Shown here one piece after another: positions 42,860 to 50,283 of a stretch of DNA of 64,000 nt. The stretch lies in contig JBHENC010000006.1 in the NCBI GenBank assembly GCA_046262295.1, positions 248,001 to 312,000 on the forward strand. The letters are read 5' to 3'. The translations under genes and the position numbers were made by a program. The notes below the pieces were generated by a model. The model was not told where the DNA came from. It saw only the letters and a list, made by a program, of their open reading frames with translations, and searched no databases. The DNA is from JBHENC01 sp046262295. Lineage in GTDB: Bacteria > Acidobacteriota > Blastocatellia > Pyrinomonadales > Pyrinomonadaceae. Numbering within the stretch: the first letter of the stretch is position 1; the number at the start of each line of letters is the position of its first letter.

Positions 42860-43483
42860 TTAAGCGACGCGCTTGATCGAGCAGCCGAACGCTTTGGCTC
42901 CCGTTTTCGTGACGGGTTTGCCAGCGAGACCGGCGTCGAGAGCTTCGCGCAGATCGTTTGTGCTGATGCTCGCGGCGTTGCGCGAATTGTCTATCCGCCC
43001 GTGATAGACGAGCTTGTTGCTTGCGTCCAGATAGAAAGCTTCGGGCGTGACCTCTGCGCCGAGCGCGTCGGCGACCTTATTGCCGTCGTCCTTCAGAATC
43101 GGAAACGTCAGATGCTTTTCCGCCGCGTGGCGTTTGATGTCGTCGGGCATCTCCGTCTTATTAGCGTTGATGCCGACGACGTTGATGCCGCGCGCTTTGT
43201 AGTCAACAGCAAGCTTTTCCATACGCTCGTTATAAGCGTTTGAGACGGGGCAGTTGACTGACACGAAGATCAGCACGACGCCGTTTGTGCCCTTCAGTGA
43301 ACGAAGCGTGTGCGCTTTGCCGCTGGCATCCGGTAAATTGAAGTCAGGGATAATTGACCCGACGCGCGCGCCCGCAATCGCTTTCTCCGTTTGCGCGCTG
43401 ACGCCCGCGTTACCATAACCTAGCACCGCACCCGCAAGCGCCAGAACGATAATGAAAAGCGCCGTTAAATTGTGTCTCTTCAT
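42860..43483 (-). CDS. Exported AhpC/TSA-type thioredoxin-fold protein
   Basis: 207 residues from ATG 43483, with AAAGGAG about 12 bases upstream. A membrane anchor or signal peptide ('ALFIIVLALAGAVLGYGNAG') is followed by a peroxiredoxin-like fold: 'PDFNLPDASGKAHTLRSLKG', active site 'VSVNCPVSNAYNERM' with a single Cys (C-P-V-S), and 'VTPEAFYLDASNKLVYHGRI'. The C-x-x-S form suggests a peroxidase or one-Cys thiol protein, not a disulfide reductase; the downstream TlpA-like protein could recycle it. Confidence 0.85.
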   Translation of the reverse strand: MKRHNLTALFIIVLALAGAVLGYGNAGVSAQTEKAIAGARVGSIIPDFNLPDASGKAHTLRSLKGTNGVVLIFVSVNCPVSNAYNERMEKLAVDYKARGINVVGINANKTEMPDDIKRHAAEKHLTFPILKDDGNKVADALGAEVTPEAFYLDASNKLVYHGRIDNSRNAASISTNDLREALDAGLAGKPVTKTGAKAFGCSIKRVA

Positions 43484-43933
43484 GGTGAAATCAAAACTCC
43501 TTTTTAACATCTGTTTTCGCTTGAAACGAATTTGATGCAAGGTTAACAGCAGCGGTAAAAGTTGACAAGCATCGCAAAGTTTCATCCGGCAGCTTTAGCC
43601 GCTTGCGTTCGTCGCGCTCGCGTCGCACCAACCATTTGTTGACGATAACAGCCGACGTGTGATAGTTTGCGTGCCCTCAAACGGAGCTTGTCAGCAAAAC
43701 GCCTGCCGCCGACCTCAGTAGTGACGGCAGACCCGGAAAACATATAGGCCGGTGTTGCCGGTGAATCCTAACTTTACGCAACCGAATCTCTATGTGCTTT
43801 GTCTCTCAACCTCACTTACGCATCGTCGCCTCTAACGGCGTTGCGGCCTGTCCGTTGATGAGCGAAGCCTTCGCTTTTAATCCTTTTTCCCCGTGCGCTC
43901 ATGGCCGGGGCCTCAAGACAAGGATGCAACGTC
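43484..43933. other. Divergent intergenic region with a possible structured leader
   Basis: A TTGACG-N18-TAGTTT pair near 43630-43665 could start a transcript of about 260 bases before the ATG at 43934. Its first part folds into CTGCCG/CGGCAG (43703-43708 with 43725-43730) and CCGG/CCGG (43733-43736 with 43749-43752), and has a GCCGGTG-TT-GCCGGTG direct repeat (43748-43763). This is suggestive of a cis-acting RNA, but no riboswitch class I know matches, and I checked it by eye against the c-di-GMP, cobalamin and SAM consensus. Confidence 0.3.
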
Positions 43934-45559
43934 ATGAAACTCCTCAAAAGAAATCAGAACGAAGCCCTCAAAAGAAATCACAGCCGAATTCTCTCGCTAA
44001 GTCTCATGTTCGCGCTGGCCGGTGGTCTATCGCCTTATCGAGTTACGGCAAATTCGCCGCGCCGCGAATCTCGCATTGCCGGTAAGGTTGCCGCCGCTCG
44101 TGCCAGCTACTTTATCCCGGTTGACACTTCCGCGAGCAGCCTTTCGATCAACGATATTTACGTTGCCGAATCTACCGTCGGCACATCCACTGCGCTCTTT
44201 ACCGTGAGTTTGTCGCAGGCCAGCACGCAAACCGTCGCGGTCACTTACACGACACAGGACGGCACGGCCACCGCGCCCGATGATTACGTGAGCGCCGCCG
44301 GGTTGCTGACATTTGCGCCGGGGCAAACAATCAAGACCGTTGCCGTGACGATTAACAGCGACGCGGTGAACGACCCGAACGAAACTTTCAACGTCAACTT
44401 GAGCAATGCGGTCAACGCTGAAATCAATCGCGCGCAGGGACAAGCGACGATTCTCGCGCCCGTTGCTCCCGGCGATGTCGTCATCAACGAACTGCGCACA
44501 CGCGGCGCGGCAGGCGCATCCGATGAGTTTGTCGAATTACAGAACGCAAGCCCTTCCGATATAGACATCTCCGGCTACAAGCTTTTGAAATCGAGCAACA
44601 ACGGAACGACATCCACCCTTGCCGTTATCCTGCAAGGCACGATCCTCGAACCCGGACAAAGCTACCTCGTGACGAACACCACCGCCACGACCGGCTACAG
44701 CCTGAAGGATTACGGCGGCACTGACCGCGCCCTCGGTAATCAAAATCAAACATCTGGAATCGCTGATGACGGCGGCGTGGCGCTCGCCAGAAGCGATAAC
44801 ACTATCGTTGACCAAGTCGGCTTTACCACTACGGCGGGCACAGGCTCCGCTTACGGAGAAGGCACGCGCCTTGCCCCTACAACCACGTCGGCGGCGAGCG
44901 TGCAGTTTAGTTATGTGCGCAAACAAACAACCGGCGTGCCGCAGGATACGAATGATAACGCGAACGATTTCGTGTTGATCTCCACGAGCGGCGCCGTCGG
45001 TTCGCTCTCCGCCGTGCTCGGTGCGCCCGCGCCGAAGAACCTTGCGAGCCCGCGCCGCAATACAGCCGTCGGCGGCGGCTTAGTGCCGAACGTGCGCGAC
45101 CGCAGCTATGCGGCATCGGACACCAACGCGACGTTCGCGCCGCTCGGCACGCTCACCTTTAATCGTCGCTACACGAACAACACAACAGGCAACATCACAC
45201 GCCTGCGCTTCCGCGTCATTGACATCACGACCGTCAACAGCCCGGACGTGCGTGCGCTCTATGGCAGTCAGGCCAGCCGTCAGGCGGTACTGCGCGTGCT
45301 GGATCGCACGGTGGCGACGGCCTTGAATAATGGCACGCAGCCGACTGTCACGGTAGACAATCAAACTCTACAAGCTCTGGTGCTGGAGCAACCGCCAAAC
45401 CAATCGGCGCAGGAGGGCGGCCTCAATTCGAGTTTGAACGTCGAGAGTATTCTGACGACTCCGCTTGCGCCGAACGCGAGTGTAGACGTGCAGTTTCGCA
45501 CAGGCGTGCAAGCGGGCGGCTACTATCGCTTCTTCGTTATCTTCGAGGCGCTGCCGTAA
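43934..45559 (+). CDS. Secreted Calx-beta and lamin-tail-domain protein
   Basis: 541 residues from ATG 43934 (MKLLKRNQNEAL). A signal peptide ('ILSLSLMFALAGGLSPYRVT') precedes a Calx-beta domain ('VTYTTQDGTATAPDDYVSAA', 'AVNDPNETFNVNLSNA'). A lamin-tail domain follows ('VVINELRTRGAAGASDEFVE', 'SGYKLLKSSNN', 'ILEPGQSYLVTN'). The C-terminal 170 residues are beta-rich and end 'GGYYRFFVIFEALP'. Such domains mediate extracellular calcium-binding or nucleic-acid-associated surface roles. It precedes the STN protein by 52 bp, so both may share a transcript with the RiPP-like genes. Confidence 0.82.
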   Translation: MKLLKRNQNEALKRNHSRILSLSLMFALAGGLSPYRVTANSPRRESRIAGKVAAARASYFIPVDTSASSLSINDIYVAESTVGTSTALFTVSLSQASTQTVAVTYTTQDGTATAPDDYVSAAGLLTFAPGQTIKTVAVTINSDAVNDPNETFNVNLSNAVNAEINRAQGQATILAPVAPGDVVINELRTRGAAGASDEFVELQNASPSDIDISGYKLLKSSNNGTTSTLAVILQGTILEPGQSYLVTNTTATTGYSLKDYGGTDRALGNQNQTSGIADDGGVALARSDNTIVDQVGFTTTAGTGSAYGEGTRLAPTTTSAASVQFSYVRKQTTGVPQDTNDNANDFVLISTSGAVGSLSAVLGAPAPKNLASPRRNTAVGGGLVPNVRDRSYAASDTNATFAPLGTLTFNRRYTNNTTGNITRLRFRVIDITTVNSPDVRALYGSQASRQAVLRVLDRTVATALNNGTQPTVTVDNQTLQALVLEQPPNQSAQEGGLNSSLNVESILTTPLAPNASVDVQFRTGVQAGGYYRFFVIFEALP

Positions 45560-45611
45560 ACCTTTGGCGCATGGATCGCGGTCATCGGCGCGAAAGGAGA
45601 AAAGCGAAGTT

Positions 45612-46562
45612 ATGCGAAACAGTTTACGCGGCTGGCCGCCGCGCGTTGTGCTGCCGGTATTGATTCTTCCGCTATGCGGGTTGACGACGGCGGCGCAAAC
45701 AAACGCGCCACAGCCGGGGCAACAGCCATCATCGTCGGCAAATAATAGCGGCGCGGCTACCTCGCCCGCGCCACCGGCAGCAACAGCGCCGACGAAGAAG
45801 ATTGTTGGCGCAAAACGCGCGTGGCGCGTGCAAGTCTTTGCGAACCAGAATCCCGTCATCGTCAGATTGCGCGCCGCCGATGCGCCGCTCGCAGATATCG
45901 CCGCCGAGATGAGCCGCCAGCTCAAGATTCCAATCGTCCTCAGCGCCGTCATGAAAGGGCAGCGCGTGACGCTCGACCTCGCCGACCTGCCGCTTGAGAC
46001 GGCCTTGCGCGCGCTCGCGCCGGAAGTGTGCCTCGATGAACTTGTGATCGGCGGCGCGGCCTCCATTCAACCGCAGTACACAGCCATTTATCTAAGCGGA
46101 GTAAACGAAACGCTCCCGGCAAACAACGACCCGACGCAGAGCGATTCGCAAGTTATGCTGATGGAAGGCAATACGGAAGACTTGCGGGACGAAGCATCTG
46201 CCTCGACGCCGAAAGAAACAATCGCAGAGCGGTTTGTGGAAGCTAAATTCGAGAAGAATAAATTGACGCTGCGCGCGCGCGGCCAACCCGTTTCCGTTGT
46301 CTTATATGAGATGGCGCGCGCGATGAAGATTCCCTTCGATATCCGGCATCGCAGCGAAGAGATAATTGACACGGATGTAACAGACGTTCCTGTAGAGCAA
46401 GCACTGCTCAATCTACCTTCGTCCGTGCGTTTATATTTACGCAAAGATGCGCGGACACTGGAGAGCACGCCCCTGCGTCTGGTGCTTGCGGGCGTGCCCG
46501 ATCAGCACACGGCTAAACCCAAAAATAATCTTCAGGGAGAAACGAATAATGGACAAAGATAA
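45612..46562 (+). CDS. Exported protein with secretin/TonB short N-terminal (STN-like) domains
   Basis: 316 residues from ATG 45612, with AAAGGAG 12 bases upstream. Signal peptide through 'GLTTAAQ'. A Pro/Ala/Ser linker leads to two related modules: 'LADIAAEMSRQLKIPIVLSA' with 'ETALRALAPEVCLDELVIGG', and 'SVVLYEMARAMKIPFDIRHR' with 'EQALLNLPSSVRLYLRKDA'. This alpha/beta pattern is that of STN domains found in secretins and TonB receptors. Its 3' end overlaps the precursor-peptide gene by 14 bases, so the two are translationally linked; an export or docking role for the peptide is possible. Confidence 0.75.
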   Translation: MRNSLRGWPPRVVLPVLILPLCGLTTAAQTNAPQPGQQPSSSANNSGAATSPAPPAATAPTKKIVGAKRAWRVQVFANQNPVIVRLRAADAPLADIAAEMSRQLKIPIVLSAVMKGQRVTLDLADLPLETALRALAPEVCLDELVIGGAASIQPQYTAIYLSGVNETLPANNDPTQSDSQVMLMEGNTEDLRDEASASTPKETIAERFVEAKFEKNKLTLRARGQPVSVVLYEMARAMKIPFDIRHRSEEIIDTDVTDVPVEQALLNLPSSVRLYLRKDARTLESTPLRLVLAGVPDQHTAKPKNNLQGETNNGQR

Positions 46563-46737
46563 CGAGCAATTACCCGACGACTATTCGTCAGAATCGAACG
46601 AGCAGGCAGCGGGCGCACCGCCGGCGGCGCAAAAGAGATTGTTTGTCGAGCCTTCTGTGTCCGCGCCCGTTAAAGTACTGGAAGCCACAAGGCTTTTGCT
46701 CCAGACCACCGGTGCCGCCGGTTCATCCTCCATCTAA
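46549..46737 (+). CDS. Putative RiPP precursor peptide with lasso-type leader motif
   Basis: 62 residues with AGGGAGA nine bases upstream of the ATG. Residues 1-30 are acidic and unstructured. Residues 32-47 read 'FVEPSVSAPVKVLEAT', which fits the lasso leader rule Y-x2-P-x-L-x3-G-x5-T in all spacings (F32, P35, V37, V41, T47). The predicted core is 'LLLQTTGAAGSSSI' (residues 49-62). Core positions 7-9 are Gly-Ala-Ala, with no Asp/Glu, so a lasso macrolactam cannot form. The four downstream genes encode matching processing enzymes. The frame has no Cys. Assignment is by motif spacing and context, not homology. Confidence 0.7.
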   Translation: MDKDNEQLPDDYSSESNEQAAGAPPAAQKRLFVEPSVSAPVKVLEATRLLLQTTGAAGSSSI

Positions 46738-46780
46738 ATGTTTTGTCTGAAAACGGAGACTTCGCGCAACGGTGGTTTTT

Positions 46781-47782
46781 ATGTTTATGGGTTCTGTCTC
46801 GAATAACTTTTTTACTGTCGCTGATCGTTTGTTATCCGTCGAGACACGGGACGAATGGTCGGCGCAGCTGTTCACAAGAGTTATCGCTGATTTCTGTTTT
46901 CTGCCCGTCGCTTATTCCGAAAATAAACCTGACGGCATTCTGCGTATATGGCGCACCGGCACGCCGCCGCCTGTGCCTGCCGGATTGTCCGGCTTTGAGA
47001 TTGCGGACGGATACTGTTATTCGAGCGGTGAAGCCATTTATCTTGCGGTATATGATTCGCTGATTATCGTCCACCGGCGTGCGGCAAAGCTGATCGAACT
47101 CTTCATCGGCGAAACCACGCGCGCGCTTCGTCCGATGTCTCTGATTAACTCGATTATTTATGCCGTGCAAGCACTATTGCGGCGCGCCTCTGTCTATCCG
47201 CTACACGCCGCCGGTTTAATCGAGCCGCAAAGCAATCATGGCGTGCTCATCATCGGCGACTCCGGCGCTGGCAAATCCACGCTGACCATCCGGTTAACTG
47301 CAGCCGGATGGCGCTATCTGTCCGACGATCTGATGACGCTGATTGAGCGCAACGGCCACATCATCGCGCAAGGGCTACGGCGCATCTTTTCGCTCGCGGC
47401 GGTGTCCGGGCTAATGTCGCAAGAATTGCCGCGTCTCGAAGCGGCGCTCGGGAAAGCTGTGCTCGCCGATCCAACCAAACACGTTATCCATCCAATGATT
47501 CTATTTCCAGACTCTTTAGCGCAAGCGTGCGTCCCGCATCGCCTGCTTTTCCCGGAAGTAACCGCCGAAGAAACCAGCCGCCTTATCCGGCTCGCACCCG
47601 TCGAGGCGATGTCACGGCTTATCAAACACTGCCCCTGGTCAACCTACGATACCGCCATTGCGCCCGACTATTTGTCTGCGCTCGGCTTGCTCATCAAACA
47701 AAGCGTTGCTTACAGGCTGATTGCGGGCGCGGACTTGCTGCGCGAACCGCAACGCGCCGCAATGCTTCTCTCATCCGTCTAA
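46781..47782 (+). CDS. HPr-kinase-like protein of the RiPP locus
   Basis: About 333 residues. The N-terminal 140 residues are a variable domain. The kinase core has 'YPLHAAGLI', P-loop 'IIGDSGAGKSTLTIRL' (about residues 158-173) and 'WRYLSDDLMTLI', as in HPr kinase/phosphorylase C-terminal domains. In paeninodin-type lasso clusters, homologues phosphorylate the terminal Ser of the precursor; the precursor here ends 'GSSSI'. The HPr-specific C-terminal loop was not seen. The start is uncertain: ATG 46781 or 46787, or GTG 46772. It begins 43 bp after the precursor gene. Confidence 0.82.
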   Translation: MFMGSVSNNFFTVADRLLSVETRDEWSAQLFTRVIADFCFLPVAYSENKPDGILRIWRTGTPPPVPAGLSGFEIADGYCYSSGEAIYLAVYDSLIIVHRRAAKLIELFIGETTRALRPMSLINSIIYAVQALLRRASVYPLHAAGLIEPQSNHGVLIIGDSGAGKSTLTIRLTAAGWRYLSDDLMTLIERNGHIIAQGLRRIFSLAAVSGLMSQELPRLEAALGKAVLADPTKHVIHPMILFPDSLAQACVPHRLLFPEVTAEETSRLIRLAPVEAMSRLIKHCPWSTYDTAIAPDYLSALGLLIKQSVAYRLIAGADLLREPQRAAMLLSSV

Positions 47783-47800
47783 CGTAGTGGCAGAATAGCT

Positions 47801-48874
47801 ATGACATTCTCACGCCTTCCAGAACAGAGAGCGATTGATAAGCCGGTTATCACCATCGAGCTGACGAACATTTGCAATCTGCATTGCCGCTATTGCTTGC
47901 GCGATGAAGACGCGCTCTATCACACAAAGGCGCATTACCTCCCGCTCGAACTGCTACGGCGAATTATCCGCGAGGCGCGGCAAACTTATCATCTCAAGCG
48001 TGTTGATTTCACCGGCGGAGAAGTCACGCTTCATCCGCAGTTCGGCGAGATTATCGAAGCCGTCGGCGCGGAAAACTTACAGGCGGCCTTTGTCACCAAC
48101 GGCTGGCATTTTGAGCGCGTTTACCCGGCGTTGCTCGCCCATCGAACGGCACTCGATGTCGTGGCTTTTAGTCTCGATGGGGCGACCGCCGAAGCGCATG
48201 ATTGCTGGCGCGGAAAGAATTCGTTCAAGCGCGTGATAAGCGCCGTCACGCGCTGCTATATGCACAACATTCCCTTTATCTTTAAGACGGTGTTGCGCCG
48301 CGATACTGCTACGCAAGTCGAGCAGATTGCGCTGCTAGCGGCGCGGCTCGGCGCAGCTGGCGTGACCTTCGCGCATTTTCTGCCGACATCATTTGCCGCC
48401 GCGAATGAGTCGGCTCTCAGCCTCGACGAGCAGAAAGTAATCGAACATGAAATTACTGTGCTGGCGGGAATCTTCAAAATGAAGATCGGTCTTGCCGCAG
48501 GCTTTTATGATATTGATCCGGCTCCGCACTGCGCGGCGCTGCGCGGCACAAGTTGCAACGTGGATTATCGCGGACGCTTAACACTCTGCTGCAATTTGTC
48601 CGGCTATCGCGGAAGCGGCGAAGCCGAAGCGGACGTGGCGGCGGATTTGACACGTGAAGAATTCGGTTCGGCTTACCGGCGACTGCGCGGCATCGCCGAA
48701 GGGCAGGTTGCGCGCCGCACCGCCGCGCTCGCCGCATTAAGCGAGAAAGGTGAGCGACCGGATTTATCTACCGGCTCACCGTGCCTGTTTTGCCTGCACA
48801 GCTTCGGCAAAATCCTCTGGCGTTCCCGTGAGGTGACGGAAAAAACTTCGACGCGCGCGTTACCTGTTTTGTAA
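47801..48874 (+). CDS. SPASM-type radical SAM peptide-modifying enzyme
   Basis: 357 residues. The radical SAM cluster is C25-x3-C29-x2-C32 ('NICNLHCRYC'), followed by the 'FTGGEVTLHP' GGE motif and 'VVAFSLDGATAEAHD'. The C-terminal third has extra cysteines in a SPASM-like order ('PHCAALRGTSCN', 'RLTLCCNLSGY', 'GSPCLFCLHSFGK'), which would hold auxiliary 4Fe-4S clusters. Such enzymes install thioether, C-C or epimerised residues in ribosomal peptides. It lies 18 bp after the kinase gene and before a PqqD-like gene that should deliver the leader peptide. The precursor has no Cys, so thioether chemistry is unlikely. Confidence 0.88.
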   Translation: MTFSRLPEQRAIDKPVITIELTNICNLHCRYCLRDEDALYHTKAHYLPLELLRRIIREARQTYHLKRVDFTGGEVTLHPQFGEIIEAVGAENLQAAFVTNGWHFERVYPALLAHRTALDVVAFSLDGATAEAHDCWRGKNSFKRVISAVTRCYMHNIPFIFKTVLRRDTATQVEQIALLAARLGAAGVTFAHFLPTSFAAANESALSLDEQKVIEHEITVLAGIFKMKIGLAAGFYDIDPAPHCAALRGTSCNVDYRGRLTLCCNLSGYRGSGEAEADVAADLTREEFGSAYRRLRGIAEGQVARRTAALAALSEKGERPDLSTGSPCLFCLHSFGKILWRSREVTEKTSTRALPVL

Positions 48875-48920
48875 ATCTCAAGCGCGCCGCACAAATAATT
48901 TTTAAGCGAGAGAATTTAAG

Positions 48921-49199
48921 ATGGCGACGACAAATATACCGGCCACATACGAGCACATTGTCTCTACCGCCTTCGATGGCGGCGAAGGCGTTCTCGTTGA
49001 TCTCAACACCAAGCGATACTACCAGCTGAACGAAACGGCGATGCTGGTCTGGCACAGCCTCGAAAAGTCTCTTTCCATTCCTGAAATTGTCAGAGAGATG
49101 ACGGCCACCTATGAGGTGAGCGAGAATCATGCGGCTAACAGCATCGAGAAAGTCTTGCGCGAGCTTCAAACTTACAGACTGGTGCGCCCGCGCTCGTGA
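48921..49199 (+). CDS. PqqD-like RiPP recognition element (lasso B1-like)
   Basis: 92 residues. 'GGEGVLVDLNTKRYYQLNET', then 'AMLVWHSLEKSLSIPEIVRE' and 'SIEKVLRELQTYRLVRP' give the winged-helix PqqD fold. It should bind the precursor leader through a beta-strand addition and present it to the enzymes. It is 46 bp after the radical SAM gene. Its final 28 bases overlap the 3' end of the protease gene on the other strand. Confidence 0.88.
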   Translation: MATTNIPATYEHIVSTAFDGGEGVLVDLNTKRYYQLNETAMLVWHSLEKSLSIPEIVREMTATYEVSENHAANSIEKVLRELQTYRLVRPRS

Positions 49200-49699
49200 C
49201 AACCCGGTTCTCGATCCGGGAAAGAATAGGTCGCAATGTAGCGGGGATGAATCGGTTCGAGCAGCGGTTGTCCGTTCGCTTCAAGCCATGCGTGGCCTTC
49301 GAGCAGTTCGCGTTGCTTTTCGTTTCGCAAACCGAAAACGATGCGCGTCTCGATTCCGTTGAGCGCGAGAAAGCGATGAAGGATGACGGCGCGCTTCCAG
49401 CAGACCGGCTTGAAGACAAGCCAGTTTGCGCCGAGCAGCGCATCCATTGCGTGAGCCAGTCTTGCGTGTGAAACGGAACGAGCGCGCGTTGCGGAAACAG
49501 CCCGCTGCTTACCGGGCGCGATTAATTTTAAGGCGCGCGGCAACGGCAGAAATTTAATGAGTGCGGAAAGATAAAGAGTCCACACTGCCATTCGCAGCAT
49601 CAGCACGGCCAATTGCGGATCGCGCCGCGCCAGCCGAACGGCGCGCATCGGCGCGCGCAAACCGCCCCGCAAGAATTGATTGGCTTCGGCAAGCATCAC
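49172..49699 (-). CDS. Transglutaminase-like lasso B2-type leader protease
   Basis: 175 residues. The C-terminal half is the B2/transglutaminase-like fold: Cys in 'VFKPVCWKRAVILHRFLALN', 'IVFGLRNEKQRELLEGHAWL' (His) and 'ANGQPLLEP', where the usual catalytic Asp region reads Asn-Gly. The N-terminal half is basic and hydrophobic. B2 proteins cut the leader from lasso precursors together with a PqqD-like partner, which is the convergent neighbour. It is transcribed opposite to the rest of the locus, overlapping PqqD by 28 bases. Confidence 0.82.
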   Translation of the reverse strand: MMLAEANQFLRGGLRAPMRAVRLARRDPQLAVLMLRMAVWTLYLSALIKFLPLPRALKLIAPGKQRAVSATRARSVSHARLAHAMDALLGANWLVFKPVCWKRAVILHRFLALNGIETRIVFGLRNEKQRELLEGHAWLEANGQPLLEPIHPRYIATYSFPDREPGCHERGRTSL

Positions 49700-49790
49700 A
49701 GCCTTCTTCTATGGTGTTTACTGAACGCACATAGACGCAGCATAGCGACAATGCCGCAGGGCGCAAGCGGCGCAAAGCTTCTTCGCTCGC

Positions 49791-50246
49791 TTAAACTCTT
49801 TGCGCCGTCTCGAGCGTAAACAGCCAGAGCATACGCTCTTCCTGCTCGTCGAAAACGTGGCGGCCTTCGACGACGCGCCACAATCCCATGTGTTGCCAGC
49901 GCCCGGCGGCGAGCTTGTTGAAGAGCGGCACGCCGTGAGCTGTCTCAATCGCTGCCAACAGCGCGCGATTGCCCGGCGTCAAAGCCTGATCCCCGCGACG
50001 GCCTTCGCCCGTGTAAAAGATTTTGTCGCCGGATGGATTGGCACGGTCAGGATAACAGGGATTGATGCGCCCGAAGTCCGTCAACAGCGAAATGAGCCGC
50101 CCACTGCGCTGATAAACGCCGTTGCGTATGCGATGCGTTTTATTTACTTCCGCCCACGAAAGAAATTCGCCGGACGTTGAATCCGGTATGCTCATCGCGC
50201 TTTGCTTTTCGTCTACCGCCGTTTTCGCGCGCCTCATAAAAGTCAT
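49791..50246 (-). CDS. SRA/YDG-like domain protein, stand-alone
   Basis: 151 residues from ATG 50246 with GAAGG six bases upstream. The region 'FYTGEGRRGDQALTPGNRAL' followed by 'GVPLFNKLAAGRWQHMGLWR' and 'VVEGRHVFDEQEERMLW' parallels the SRA-YDG core of modified-cytosine readers and ScoMcrA-type restriction proteins. No nuclease motif (HNH, PD-(D/E)xK) is fused to it. It sits between the RiPP-like locus and purQ on the minus strand. The match is by motif only, so confidence is moderate. Confidence 0.5.
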   Translation of the reverse strand: MTFMRRAKTAVDEKQSAMSIPDSTSGEFLSWAEVNKTHRIRNGVYQRSGRLISLLTDFGRINPCYPDRANPSGDKIFYTGEGRRGDQALTPGNRALLAAIETAHGVPLFNKLAAGRWQHMGLWRVVEGRHVFDEQEERMLWLFTLETAQRV

Positions 50247-50283
50247 CCACAACCTTCGTCAAAGGCACACTGATTTTTAACTT

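Noticed and set aside
43680..43770. c-di-GMP, cobalamin or SAM riboswitch upstream of the lamin-tail gene
   Set aside because: Compared by eye with the consensus motifs of these classes; the conserved loops (for example GGCAAACC...GACGCAAAGCC) are absent.
46549..49699. Calling the locus a classical lasso-peptide cluster
   Set aside because: No asparagine-synthetase-like cyclase, and the predicted core has no Asp/Glu at positions 7-9.
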